From Clavaria fumosa (Eukaryota > Basidiomycota > Agaricomycetes > Agaricales > Clavariaceae), in assembly GCA_951802425.1 (NCBI GenBank), contig OX637805.1, forward strand, positions 372,001 to 436,000: a stretch of DNA of 64,000 nucleotides, given 5' to 3'. Under the pieces are notes generated by a model. That model saw only the letters and a program-made list of their open reading frames with translations, searched no databases and had not been told where the DNA came from. The first letter of the stretch is position 1. Each line of letters starts with the position of its first letter. A program made the translations under genes and the position numbers. Of this stretch, positions 13,491 to 25,800 are shown piece after piece.

Positions 13491-15941
13491 ATGCTGTCAG
13501 AGTCAGAGTCAGACGGAGAGTCGTTGCACAGGCTCACCATAAATGAACACTACGCGAAAGCCTTCAAAGCGAAGAAGGAGCGCGAGGAACTTGAAAAGTG
13601 TTCGTCTCTTCGTTTCCGTTTCTCATTTACGTGTCCTTACATGCGGAGAGTATATGTGAGCTGATCTCTGTTGCTTATTTGTAGTAAAGGCAAAGTATGG
13701 ATCAGATGCAGAAGAAGAGGTGGAAGGAGAAGGGAATGAGGAGGACGAGGACTCTGAAGAACACGAGACCGAGGATGAGGACGGCGAGCAGCTCACGCCT
13801 ACACTGGATGCTGCCATCCTCCGTACGCTGGCGAGGATCAAGCGGAAGGACCCGGAGATTTATGACTCCACGCGAGGCGTGTTCCAAGGTGTGCTCTCAC
13901 TTTTTCTTTCCTTGCCCACCGTGGTCTCACGTTCGTGGATCGGCCGCACAAGAGGAGCAATGTAAAATCGGACCCATACGGTCGACCTCTCGTAAATCCA
14001 AGGACAAAGTGAGCGTGAAGATTATGGATATGTATTGCACTCCTCTGATTTAGCATGTGCCATGATTTATTTTATTTTTTCTCCCTGGGAAGTCGAGACC
14101 AGTAACCATCCGCCAAGTCGCCCTTGAGTCCGCACTCCATCCAGACTCTCGATCCGCTTCGCCTGAGCCAGAGACGCACGAGGAGGAGCAGAGGGCTCTT
14201 CGAGACGAGACAATCGCTGCGTTCCACACCGCCCTCCAAGGCGACGACGGCAATGGGGTGGAAGACGACGACGATACTCTGCTCGTGCCAAGGGAGAAGA
14301 CAAAAGACGAAATGGAAAAGGAGGAGGAAGAGTATCGTGAGTTCTTACATAGGGAGGTGGGCGGTGACTTGGAGGCCTTGATCACTGTCGAAGAGAGAGG
14401 TGAGAGCGGGAGAGAGACAGCTGAAGAGGAGACTGTAAAGAAGCAAAAGAGGAAAAAGAAAAAGAAGAGATCCCGAGGCGTTAACGATGAGTCGACAGAG
14501 GCAGAGAAAGATCAAAAGACGGAGGACCAGAAGTTCTTGATGGAGTAAGTCACCTTTTTCCTGAGATGCCCTCAGCGTGTACGTATTCGTGACGTGACTC
14601 ATCTTCCAACCAGCTATATCCTCAATCGAGGCTGGATTGATCGCTCTAATGGCCACATCCCAACCTATAAGGAGGTGGTCGGCTTGTCGTCGCGCGAAAA
14701 CAAAAAACCGATGCATGCGGGCGATGGGGAAAGAGAGAAAGGCGACGGTTTCAGCGAAGACGAATTCGACGAGCTCGCGGAAGACTTCGAGACCTCTTAC
14801 AATTTCCGATTTGAGGAACCGTGAGTGTTCATTCCATTCGACTATCTCCCGGCTTTCCTTCTTCCGTGTCTTTAGAGTCTGATGAGCTACTGATAAAATT
14901 TGATGTTCAGAGACGCGGCGATGCTCAAGACCTATCCGCGTAATATTCCATCGCTCGTGCGACGAGAGGATACGTCTCGGAAAGATGCTCGCGAACGGAG
15001 GCAACTACGGAAGGAGGAAGAGGTCCGGCGGAGACGAGAAGAGGTCCGACGACTCAAGCGGTTAAAGATGAACGAGATTAAGGAAAAGCTACAGAGGATT
15101 GGACGTGAGGGGGGCAAACATCTTGAACAGAGCCGAGGTGTGTCCCATCAGTTGGTTCTCAACTGTGACTGCTGACGGGCCTTCGCGAAACGCTCGCGTC
15201 TCTCGGTCATACAGCCTTGCAAGAGCTTGACCTTGAGGCCGAGTGGGACCCCGACTATCATGACAGACAAATGGCTGAGATTTATGAGGACGACGGTGGG
15301 GAGGACGAGGGCAATGAAAAGCCTCACTGGGAGGACGACATTGACATTAGCGATATCGTGCCGCAGACAAGCACTAATCCGTCGAGAGAAACGAAGGACA
15401 AGAGAAAGAAAAGGAAGAAGGGCAATGAGGAGGACAAAGGCGAAGGAGTTGACGTCGCGCAGATGGACGCTGACGTGGAGCCAGCCCAAGATGACGAGAA
15501 ATGGGACGGAACCGAGGAGATGAGGAAACAAAAGTGGGATCAGTACATGGACGAAGTGTACGGTTTGGGATTTAATGACGTGGTGAGTGAATAGTCTATT
15601 CCCAGTTCTTGACCTCAAACATTTCTCCCGCTTAGGTGGGCGGAATGCCCACGCGTTTCAAGTACACGCCTGTTGAGCCAAGCTCGTTCGCGCTAACGCC
15701 AGTGGAGATCTTGATGGCGACGGACGCTGAGCTGAATCAGTACGTCAGCCTCAAGAAGTACGCGTCGTATCAGAAAAGGAAGCAGTGGGATCAGGATCGC
15801 GAGGAGCGACTGAGGGAGCTTCGGTTGCAGCTGAAACGACGCGGTGCCAGTTGGGGCGGCGTCGTGGCTGAAGACTTGAGCAAACCCATGAAGAAACGGA
15901 GAGGGAAGAAAGAGCGGAATAAGACTAAGGTCGAGGAATAG
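13491..15941 (+). CDS. KRI1: KRI1, ribosome-biogenesis factor (KRR1-interacting, 40S assembly)
   Basis: KRI1 is a nucleolar protein that binds KRR1 in the 90S/SSU processome and is needed for 18S rRNA maturation. I place eight exons: 13491-13599, 13685-13888, 13953-14008, 14093-14544, 14614-14820, 14911-15137, 15215-15582 and 15636-15941 (1929 nt, 642 aa, in phase). Diagnostic parts are the N-terminal LTINEHYAKAFKAKKEREEL, the block LDAAILRTLARIKRKDPEIY, PVTIRQVALESAL, the DYILNRGWID segment, and the KRI1 C-terminal domain MPTRFKYTPVEPSSFALTP followed by ATDAELNQYVSLKKYA. Long acidic and Lys-rich charged tracts are normal for the family. The start is the ATG at 13491; the codons just upstream are not ATG. 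The tandem neighbours are unrelated housekeeping genes. Confidence 0.95.
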
Positions 15942-16237
15942 GAGTGGTATCCATCTATAGTAATGCTGATTACCATATATGGGTTAGTCGCGTTCACTCT
16001 GGGACTGAGACGGGCAGGCCTTCTGCCAGCCACCAAGACCACGACTGCTCGTTCTACACCACACTTGCTCCTCTATTCATGACAGAACCATCACACAGTC
16101 CCCTGTTAGACGGCGAGGATCATGTATTGTCGACTGAGTCAGCTGACCATGGTAAGCGGAAGTCTCGGATATGACCGTAATTGAATTAACCATTCCTTTG
16201 CTACTAATTGCTAGTGCTAGATTTTCACAGGCTTGCT

Positions 16238-17848
16238 ATGCGCAGACCAAATTGCAGTGATGCGATGAAAAGCAAACATTTAATTTTCCTTTTCCTCTTG
16301 CTCCTCGTCCTCTTCCTAGTTTCTTTCCGTACGGATGTCTATACCTTCCTTCATCCAGCCTCACGGCCCCTATTCTGCTCGTCACAAGTTTTACAGCAGA
16401 AACAGCCAAAACGGCGCCTCCACCTCCTCATTCCCATCAACGAACATGCTGCGCGCCAATCCTCTCACTTTTGCAAGACCCTCTTGTCCGCGATTGTACA
16501 TGGTTATGAGCCCACGGTCATCAATTGGACGCGTGAAGATGCGGCCTTAGCCATGCATCGCATGAAAGTACTCGGTGCGCCGCTTACATCTCCTATTGCT
16601 TTTCTCTTACCACTACCACCCGTTGGATGCCAGGGGTGTACGATTACCTTATGAATCACACCACTACGAATACGACGGATCCAGAACAAGAAGACCTAGT
16701 ATTCATGATAGACGCCTTAGACGTGTGGCTCCAGCTACCACCGGCCGTGCTCATCCAACGATTTGAGAAGCTGCGTACCGATGCCGTCATTACCGGCGCA
16801 GAAAAGGCTTGTTGGCCAAATGACCCGGCCAGTGTACGTATGCTCTTGCTTTTTTTCTATTTGCCTCGACACTGATGTCAACTACTGCACAGCACGCCTG
16901 TCAAGATGTTCCAGAGTCAACACTGCCGAAAGGTGTCTATGGTCTCTCTGATGAGCCAGAGTACGATTACGGTGGCCAGTGAGCACGCCTTGCAGTAAAA
17001 GTCCGCCGCCTTTCTTTACCACTTCGCTAGCACGCGCCCACGTTGGGCAAATAGCGGGATGGTCCTTGGTACTGTCACAGCGATGAAAGCTCTTTACCGT
17101 GACCTCTACCGCCTCGTACATATGCCTGGGTTCGACGGCGGGTCTGACCAAGGTAAAGCGAAGATTTCTTTCCCTGTTACACATGTTGATGTTTTCAACA
17201 CTCCTCACCTAGCTTCGTTCAATGAGCTGCTCGCCGACAGACGTCTGACACTCGACTACTCTTCCCGTTTGTTTTGGTCTACGGTGGCCACCGATCCCGA
17301 GCGTTCCGGCGTCTTCGTGAATATGCCACCCGAGGGCTTGCCCTTTCTAGGAGATACATATGTGAGCGTGGTATCAGCCTGGCTCTTTTTTGCTTCTCTG
17401 GTAATGACTTTTGCAGGCGCAGGGCGGCGTTGGCAACCATTACACTGCCGCTTCTCACAAAGGGCCGGAGGTAACACCCTCTCCGGACGACAATAACGAC
17501 AACTTCAACAATAATACAGAGGCTGGGGACACGGGCGTGATCCCGCTCTCTTTGTACCCGACGATGCTCTTGTATGCGCTGACGGGCAGCATACCATGCG
17601 CGGTGCACTTCACCGACCACTCGCACAAAGACCTCATGGACGCGTGGTGGGGGAAGCTGTGGTGGAATGCGGCGGGGGATCCTCGCTTCAACGGGACCGT
17701 CGTGCAGCGGCTGCTGCGCGCCCCCCCAGTCAGGTTCATCCACAGTAGTAATGAGGACGAAAAGGAGGCGCAAACGGATAAAGGAGTGCGTAGTAGTGCA
17801 ACGTGGAGAGAATTATGTGACATGCACAGGCTTGTTGATTTCTCATAG
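16238..17848 (+). CDS. Type II membrane glycosyltransferase, PLOD/procollagen-glycosyltransferase-like
   Basis: The protein is predicted to sit in the Golgi or ER membrane and transfer a sugar; donor and acceptor are unknown. I place six exons: 16238-16574, 16634-16833, 16893-16978, 17031-17152, 17213-17361 and 17417-17848 (441 aa, in phase). An N-terminal signal anchor (HLIFLFLLLLVLFLVSF) follows a short basic head. The GT-A-like core shows VFMIDALDVWLQLPPAVLIQ, with Asp residues where PLOD-like GT domains bind metal and nucleotide sugar, then ACWPND, RPRWANSGMVLG, and a GSDQASFNEL motif rebuilt across the intron at 17153-17212. That motif is typical of this fold and supports the intron. A second ATG at 16265 would remove nine residues and is equally possible. 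The family call rests on motifs; the exact enzyme activity is unknown. Confidence 0.75.
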
Positions 17849-18241
17849 TTGTGTGCTGGTTGTTTAATTAGGCTAATAGCCAGCATGATGCATGACTGAC
17901 ACTTCAGCTTCTCATTCACGAGCTACCAACAATGACTATGACATTCCCAATGAAGTTCGCTGTTCACAACAGGTCAGTGGAAATGACCTCCACGTGACGA
18001 CGAATGCGGACGAACAGCTGGGCACAGAGCCGGCCAAACAGTAACGGAGTCCAGCAGCATGTAAATGACCCTCAGTGTATGATATACCGACAGGATTCGG
18101 ATTGAATGAACGCGGCAGTACGAGCAGAGATTGGGATTGCTCCTCAGATCACGCTTGATATCAAGTTACACACCACACAGAGCGGCGAGTGGCAGTAAGT
18201 GAAGCGAGTGAAGTATCACGTGGGTCACTACTCTGCTCTCA

Positions 18242-18674
18242 GTGCCCAGTGATGTGCCGGTCATGAACCGGTCTCATTGGTCATGAACCGGTCAAACTTC
18301 GGTCATGACCAAGTCACGCAGTGACTTGACCGGAACCGTGATTACATAACAATTGCTAGTACATTAGCCTAATTAAGAAGAGCCTGCTATCATCAACGTC
18401 GACGTTGACACTCCCACCTCCTCACAATCCAACAGCTCGTAAACTCCAACTCGTACCTGAGGTTTGTCTGCGCAGTCCTGCCATGCAATCTGAACCAATA
18501 CTCTCGGCTGAAATCAAACAACTCAGAAATCTTGTGCGGCCCACCAACAACTGTGAAGCCAAATACGTGATGCAATTTACCAGAAACAGCATTGACCGGC
18601 GGTCACAGGGTCCATGACCGGTCACACAGTGCATGACTTGACCGCAAGGTTTCGGTCATGACCGGCACATCACT
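18242..18674. mobile_element. MITE-like element with GGTCATGACC-type repeats
   Basis: The left end (18248-18266) AGTGATGTGCCGGTCATGA is the exact reverse complement of the right end (18656-18674). Inside, variants of GGTCATGAACCGGT occur at least three times near the left end and again near the right end, including near-palindromes. GCTCTCA lies on both flanks (18235-18241 and 18676-18682), a possible 7-8 bp target duplication as in hAT elements, though the left copy is six bases away from the exact repeat. No transposase is encoded. The element lies about 20 bp upstream of the homeodomain gene's start, so it may supply its promoter or leader. The bases 17849-18234 before it hold nothing I can name. 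Confidence 0.6.
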
Positions 18675-18697
18675 AGCTCTCACCGCGGACGTTGACA

Positions 18698-20175
18698 ATG
18701 CTGCACGTCAAACAGGAGGACTACCCCGCATTCATCCCTCGGCGCCTCTCCAAAGAAGGAGCAGACATTCTGCGAGGTAAAGCCCTGAGACTTACATCAG
18801 CCCCCGAAGTACCTCCTTATTGCTTAATATAGGCTTTTTTGAGAACACTTCACGCTACCCTACAGAACGAGACAAAAATGCGCTGCTCGCGCAGATCCGG
18901 TCACTCGAAGGTTACACGAACTACCCAATCGGCAAGATCTCCGCATGGTTCATTCAGCAGCGAGCCAGATGTAGCAGACAAGTGAAGGCGAACAACGCGA
19001 GCAGCATTCGTGCGTCCCTTTATCGCTTTATCTTTACCTCGCGAGAGCGGCCCTCACGTTGTTTCACGTCTCTCCAGTATTCCCATCTCTCACGAAGTCC
19101 GTGATCAGCCGCCTTGAAGTATTGTTGCAGAGCAACCCCTACCCAAACCACGCTGTAATGGCCATCTGGGCTTCGCGCCTAGGTACCGGCACGCAAAGTG
19201 TCCCTGTCGCCGACGTCCAGACGTGGGTAGAGCTCCAGAAAGCGCAGAACCAGCACTACCCCCCGCAGCAGCAACAGCAGCACACTCAGCAGTTCCCTCA
19301 GCCATCCCCTAGCGACGCCCGTTTCCTGCCCACTATTCCACAGCTGAACCCTCCGGGACACTCAATCTCTCCAGAACCGATACTCTCCTCCGCATCTTCG
19401 CCTGTGCAGTCATCATTCAAGTTCGCATCGATCTCACCTACCATCAGTACACCGGAATTCGCGCCTCTGGGCTGGCACCCCGAGTCGTACAGTGCAGAGT
19501 GCGAGCTCGGCGACAGTGAACTCGAGAGCCCCGCACCAGTCACGCCGGCTGACCATTACCATCACATATTCAACGCCCATAATATGGGCATGCAACCTCA
19601 TCAATTTCACACCCTCCCGCATAAGTCCGTATCTAATTCCGGCGATACTTCAGTGTACCGAGAACTCCGGACTACTATATCGCCTATTTCACCACGCTCA
19701 ACGGACCATTTCCCCCTCAAACTAGTCCACGAGGACGGCCTTCACCGACAGCCCACCCGCAAAGTCATCCCACCCCCGCGCATTGGGATTCCATTGAAGA
19801 TGTCAGACAGCCAGTTGCCAAGCTCGCATACACCCAGTGCTGGTGCAGTAGCATCAACGTTGGTCGTTTCTACGCCAGTGAGTACTTTCTGCATCTTCCA
19901 GATTTCTGTCTCGGCTCACTGGTTCGTGGCACCTCAAGGTGCCGCAAAATGCACTCGAGCAGCCGTCTGTGTCATCCAAACAGTTCATGAATGTCCGCCA
20001 GATTCTCCTAAAATTGCATTCAATTGAGCCCGGAGCAAGTCTCCCTGTAGCCCCGAAGAGCGCGGCAGAATGGGAGGCCTTGTTTGCCCCATTTGAAGTC
20101 AAGATGAAGAGAATCATAAAAGTATTAGACTCTCAGAGACTTGACAGGTGCGGGGAGGACGTGCGCAACCTTTGA
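18698..20175 (+). CDS. Atypical homeodomain transcription factor with a second homeodomain-like block
   Basis: A likely nuclear DNA-binding regulator. I place four exons: 18698-18776, 18833-19009, 19078-19877 and 19939-20175 (430 aa, in phase). The first block resembles a homeodomain: SRYPTERDKNALLAQIRSL, then YPIGKISAWFIQQRAR, where the usually invariant Asn51 of WFxN is Gln. A second helical block follows directly in exon 3 (VISRLEVLLQSNPYPNHAVM, then VADVQTWVELQKAQNQ) and has the spacing of another homeodomain recognition helix (W at the right place) but few basic residues. The remainder is Pro/Ser/Gln-rich with a CAG/CAA Gln tract (about 19266-19295). The start ATG at 18698 lies just past a MITE-like element. 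It is not clearly an HD1 or HD2 mating-type protein. Confidence 0.7.
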
Positions 20176-20364
20176 CCTGGACACGTATGTATTTCATTCA
20201 TATGAACAGGTTTTTTCGCTACTTGTCATTCCCACAATATCATGTTTGTCATACATCACTTTGTTACTAGGTGCATAGCAGATTATACTTATGAACAAGT
20301 ATCACCAATTGAAATTACCATTTGTGTTCTCCCTACCCTGCTCTATCTCAGCTTACCTACTCTG

Positions 20365-20690
20365 ACAGCTCCAGAAGAATGGTTTCTTCCTGAACCTGGC
20401 CAAGTGTGAATTCCATGCTGAAGGTGTGGAGCACCTTGGTTTTATCCTCTCTCTGAGTGGACTTTAAATGGACACAGCTAAAGTTAAAGTTATCCAGGAA
20501 TGGCCCACACCTCAGAAGGTCAAAGATGTCCAGTCCTTGCTTGGCTTTGCCAATTTCTACCACTGCTTCATCCATGGCTACTCCAACATCATCACTCCAA
20601 TGACCTGACTCACCCAGAAGGATGTCTGTTGGGTTTGGTCCAATGATTGCCAATCTGTAGCAAGACCCAGCAGGCAATGTCATGATTACA
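20365..20690 (+). pseudogene. Ty3/gypsy reverse transcriptase remnant
   Basis: A short plus-strand stretch reads as the thumb side of a gypsy RT: LNLAKCEFHAEGVEHLGFIL, then [20 protein letters not shown] followed by ANFYHCFI. These are the conserved K-C-F/LG and 'QSFLGFANFYRRFI' motifs. It is interrupted by TAA (about 20466) and TGA (about 20607) and has no flanking RT core or LTR that I can see. CpG is almost absent, as in the other old repeats here. The remaining gap to 21029 shows nothing recognisable. Confidence 0.8.
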
Positions 20691-21029
20691 AGGCTACAGT
20701 GGCCTCCATATGAGCACTAACTCAGGTTGATAACACAGTAGACATTGCAAAGACTTGAACATGATGGTCACACAAGTCCCAAATGTCAGAAACACAGTTA
20801 TGCCAGTGTAGCATTCCCACACTGCTGACTTCCCTAGAAGCACATTTGGGTTTTGAACACCAGCGAATAGGAGCAAACACGGCGAACTCGTCGCATCTTC
20901 TAACTAAAGAACGAACCGATGAAACCAAAAGGTACGAGCTACCACCACCGGATCTCGCTCCACAATAATGGTCCAAACACCACACACGCCGTCCAGAGCT
21001 ATGCATGTAAGCCGTTTCATTCATTAAAA

Positions 21030-22701
21030 TCAACGGCAAAAGAAGTCAGTCGACGACAGAGAAGAAATAGCAGACGACAGGGAAGAACTGACCACGCGCA
21101 CACTTCGCACGCAAAGCGCGGGATATTCCTCTAGGCGTGGCGGCACAGCCTCATCGCTTCTAGATGATGTCAAGGACCGAGGTCGGGGATGCGTAAAGAG
21201 CACCCAGACGGCATACACTGCGACCGCGTAAAAATGGTATGTAAGTAGCAGCGGCGAGGGCGCGATGCTGCAGGTCGTTGAGGTCAATTTGAAGTATAGG
21301 GGAGGTGTCAGCGTACGCAGTGCTGACACGTTAAGAGAGAACATGGCGGAATCGCACCCAGAGAGAAGCGACACGGGGCCGCCGACGCACTCGCCCCCTC
21401 GCTCAAAGTATTTGAAGCATCCTGTGCGCAACACGTCCAGGTTTTCGTCTGCAAGAGTCCAACGTCAAGACATACATCGTCCCTGAGTTCCCAAACAACA
21501 AGAATGCTCTGTTCCTGGCATCGTTACGTACCGTCCGCGCCGAAGAGGTCATACAACGCCACACTGAGGATATTGATAGTCGCAGAAAAGGGCTTCCTGC
21601 GCCAGTGCCATCGGCGTGCAAGCGCAGCAACAGCCTCCCAGTCGGAGAGGTCGCGCAGGGCGGCGAGGCGCGGGGCGAGGACCGCGACGTCCGCAAGGGC
21701 GACCGTCATGCCGCCACCTGTGAGCGGGTGGCGCATGTTCCACGCATCGCCGAGGAGAAGCACGCCCTCACGCGTTGCGGGCCCGCCCTGCTCCGCCGCA
21801 GGTAGGAAGGAGTTAGGCATGCGCCGCAAGCGCGAGGACGACAGTGCGCGCTGCGCGGGGAGGTGCAGCGCCTGCGGGAGCTGAGGGACAACTTGCGTGA
21901 GTATATGGGACTGTGTTTGGGATGAGCATTTTTCGTGTATTCAATAATCTGTGAGAGAACCTTAAGGTCTTTGGGGAGTGGATTCTTGACATCGACAAGG
22001 ATCCGCGTGTCGCGCTCCGAGATTTGGTAGAGCAAAACGGGCCCATGGCCTTTCACGAGAGCAACTGTGCCGTGGTGCGCGATGGGCAGCCTGGCGTCTT
22101 CTAGGATAGCACCCACGAAATGGCTCCGTGTAATCGTTCTAGAGGAGTGCGGCTTTTTGAAAACGAGGTTGCGAAAATTTGAAAGGCACCCGTCGGCAAC
22201 GACAACAAGGCTGGCTGTGATGGTCTCCTTGATCTCCGTGCCTCTGTCTCGCCTCAGGGCGTGCACGCCAACGACCCGGCGGGTAAGTTCACACTGGACG
22301 AGGTCCGTCACAGTGGCCTCGATGACATAGACACCCTTTGCAGCACGCGCGGCGTCACGGAGCTTGGATACGAAGCGTCCGTGGTGGAACGAACGGCCTT
22401 CATAGCCAGAGGGGTACGGCACATGAACGGTCTTGCGGCGGACGGCGTCATAGACACAGTACCCGTAGACAGGCACGGCGTCGATGCCATCCAGACAGTG
22501 CGCAAGGCCGAGGGCGCGCAAGGTCCCGACGCCCCCTGGCTGGAGCAGCTCGCCGACGATGCGGTCTGGCTCGGCGAGCGAACGCTCGAGCAGGCCTATG
22601 CGAAGCGGTGGAACGGAGTCGGGCCTTTGGGAGGTAGCGAGAGCGTGAGCTAGCGATGAGCCGGCGATGCCAGCGCCAACAATGAGAACGTCGTAGAGCA
22701 T
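21030..22701 (-). CDS. ERG1: Squalene epoxidase (squalene monooxygenase)
   Basis: This FAD- and NADPH-dependent monooxygenase of the ER membrane converts squalene to 2,3-oxidosqualene, the first oxygen step of ergosterol synthesis and the target of allylamines. Exons (minus): 22701-21961, 21910-21532, 21448-21358 and 21267-21030 (482 aa, in phase; normal size). The N-terminal FAD fold is DVLIVGAGIAGSSLAHAL. Then come GELLQPGGVGTLRALGL, the second FAD motif VADGCLSNFR, the GD motif GVLLLGDAWNMRHPLTGGGM, and the C-terminal block LRTGCFKYFERGGECVGGPV, followed by a hydrophobic helix (FYAVAVYAVWVLFTHPRP). The ATG at 22701 gives the expected N-terminus directly before the FAD fold. The C-terminal tail (Ser-rich) differs from the usual hydrophobic end. 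The gene is divergent from ELP1 with 162 bp between starts. Confidence 0.96.
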
Positions 22702-22863
22702 ATGCTATGGCCTGTGGGACGACTCGCCAACCAAGAAGGACGAGGCCATCCAATTTTTTTAACGGCTGATTTTTCCATCGGGTGGGACGATGGTTTATGT
22801 AAGCATATTAGAATTAGGTGACTATGACTGGCCTTCGTGCTGGTGGTAAAGTCTCGACTCGAT

Positions 22864-25800
22864 ATGCGAAATTTGTCTCTCGTCGTCGTTCACCGCCACG
22901 GTCCATATCCTGAGACTATCTGCTCGTCTGCAATTGACCTTGAGATTTCCGCACTTTATGTCGCGAATGAACTGATCGAGGGTGATGAAACTGAGGTGTC
23001 CGTTCGGAAGATGATGCTGGACGACCATGACGACCTTCGCAATCCTGTGAACGATCAACATGCGACGACGGCAATAGGAGGAAAAGTAATAGTGAGTGTC
23101 CCGCTCCTGATCCTTTCTGCTTTTAATTCCCCCTGAATCAGGATTTCGTTCCAACTTACCGCTTCGTAAATTCAAAATCAGACAAGACATCTGTTGTCTC
23201 CTTTCATGTGTGTTCAGAGACGCATACATTAGTTTTGATCACCCGAACGGGCGATATTGCTGTTCTCCCACTCGATCAAAATGAAGCCAACGTAAGGCGC
23301 AGGTTCTCGCCTGCACATGGATTTCAATAATGTTGCGCACAGTTTGAAGTCGAGGGAACCGTCGCTAATGGAATTCGAGCGGCATCTTGGAGTCCGGACG
23401 ACGCGCTATTCGCTCTGGTCACAGGTGTGCATTTGCACGTTTCTCGGACACCCAGGTCCATCAATTTGCATACTGAATCCTTCATAGATGATGGAAACTT
23501 GACATTAATGACATCCACCTTCGACGTGGTGTCGGAAAGTCAATTGCATCGTGAGGATTTTGGGCAAGGTCTGCAGTTCCATTATGACACTCTCAACGCT
23601 TATGGAAGGCAAGGGTGTTCCAGGTGCACCCATAAACTTGGGCTGGGGAACCAAGGAGACTCAATTCCATGGCTCGCTTGGCAAAGCCTCCGCCGTTGCT
23701 GCACCCCCGGTCGTCATCGGCTCATCCCCAGACGATGACTCTGTCCCGCGAATTTCCTGGCGTGGAGACGGCCATTTCTTCGCAGTCTCTTCTGTAGACG
23801 GTACCTGCCGCAAGATACGAATATATTCGCGCACGGGTGATTTTCAGTACACCTCTGAGGCGACTCCGGGCCTTGAACACCCGCTTGCCTGGAGGCCCTC
23901 TGGAGGGTTGCTCGTGAGCACTCAACGTTTCGGCGGCTTTGTCGGCGCTGGGGTTGGTAAGGAAGGCAGGCACGACGTGATATTTTTTGAGAAGAATGGA
24001 CTTAGAAGGGGAGAATTCAGCTTGCCCCCCTTTGGAATTGAAACATCTAAGAACCCAGGGACGGTAAGGAGATGGGGCTATCAGGTTAGGGAAGTTGCTT
24101 GGAATTGTGACTCTGATGTTCTGGCGATTTGGCTCGAATTCGATGGCGGTGACGTAGGTGAGTCTATGATTATATTCAGAGACTTGGCTTCAACCAGGCT
24201 CGTTTGTAGTTCAACTATGGACGTCCGGGAACTATCATTGGTGGGTAGTCAGCCATTCATTCCCATGTTTCGCCTGAACCTCCAGAGAAAGGTACTTGAA
24301 ACAGGAGATATCGATTCCAGGATCCACTTCTGAAAAGCCCTCGCGGTTCACCAGTCTAATGTGGCACCCGGAGAGAAGCCTTCATCTAATTTTGACGACA
24401 GCCTGTAAGTATGGACGCTTTTCGAGTTTTCCTACCTATCAGATCTCCATTGTAGCAGAGGTCATACAACGGACATACGTGTGGGACACATATGTCTCAC
24501 ATCGGAATCCCCCCAATGATTCGGGCTGTGTGGCCGTCGTCGATGGCTGTAAGCCTCTTTATTAATCGCTTGCACGCCTTCCCGATAATTGTTTCCAGCG
24601 AACGTTCTTCTCACACCCTTCCGCACCCAAAATATACCTCCCCCAATGTCCTCTCATCGATTGTCTCTCGCTCAGAGTACCCCCTTGTCTCTGAATCCCC
24701 CAAGCAATATGCCTATCCACGCTGCCTTTTCCGCATCGGCAGATGTATTAGCCATCTTGTGGGAAGCGGGAGTGGTGGAACTATGGGATCTCCACATCCG
24801 CCCTGGATCAGGTCATGGGCAAGTGATGAGGCCAAAATCATTGCAAGCTTCAATTGTCAGCCAAGACGGCGGATGCCGTCAAGTTGTCATGTTACCAGGA
24901 CTACAAATCGTCGTCCTGAGCACAACGAAGCATAGAAACGACGCCGTTTGCTTGTCGGAGACTAATGGGTCAGGGCCAATACGTCACATTGATCTTCCGG
25001 GCAAAGATGGCCGATTGTCACTGGCAGGCGAAGGGTTTGTCTGGCAGACGAAGAACGGAGAGCTTTTCAACAGTCAGGGTTTCCCGCACTGGTTTGTTTA
25101 CTCCGCCTTGACTCCCGTACTCTAGTGAATCTCGAGGATGGTTCGATTCACAACGTCGCGAGCTTCCCTGAATTTTGTCTCTCATTCCAGTGCGTCGATG
25201 CCCTTGCGTCGTCTCAGAGTGGTTCGCCAGCCCTAGTGGCCGTCGGGCGGGCAAGCTCGGGCAAGCTGTACTACGCGACGTCTGATGGTTCGGCGGCCCC
25301 GGCGAAACTACTTTCCCGGGATGCCACGTCGTTCATCGTCGCGTCCGACTTTGTGATGTTTACAACGACCACACACGAGGTGTGTCTGGTACCCGTCGCG
25401 TCGCTCATCTCTTCAGCTGGCGATCTCGTCGTCGAGAAACGGAGAGTGGAGCGTGGGTCGAGGATCGTCACTGTCGTCCCAAGTACCATGAGTATGGTGT
25501 TGCAGATGCCGCGCGGCAATCTCGAGACCATCAATCCACGGACCCTAGTCATGAAGGTTGTGAGGCAGGACCTTGACGCGTGAGTTCTTATGTCAACGTC
25601 TTTTTCTTTCTTTCGCAGAACTGCCTTCGCACATACTAGGGGGCGATACATCAAGGCTTTCCTGGCGTGCAGGAAGCACCGCCTTGACCTGAGCTTGATC
25701 GTGGAACACGACCAGGCAGCTTTCCTCAACCAGATCAAAGACTTCGTCGAACAGGTGGATCACGTGGATCACATCAATTTATTTTTGTCCAGTGTCGGGT

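Noticed and set aside
21605..22653. Plus-strand open frames across 21.6-22.65 kb
   Set aside because: Antisense of ERG1, whose FAD motifs fix the minus strand as coding.
22720..22863. Upstream in-frame extension of ELP1 from non-ATG codons (22,837)
   Set aside because: The ATG at 22,864 fits the family's N-terminus; the extension has no ATG.
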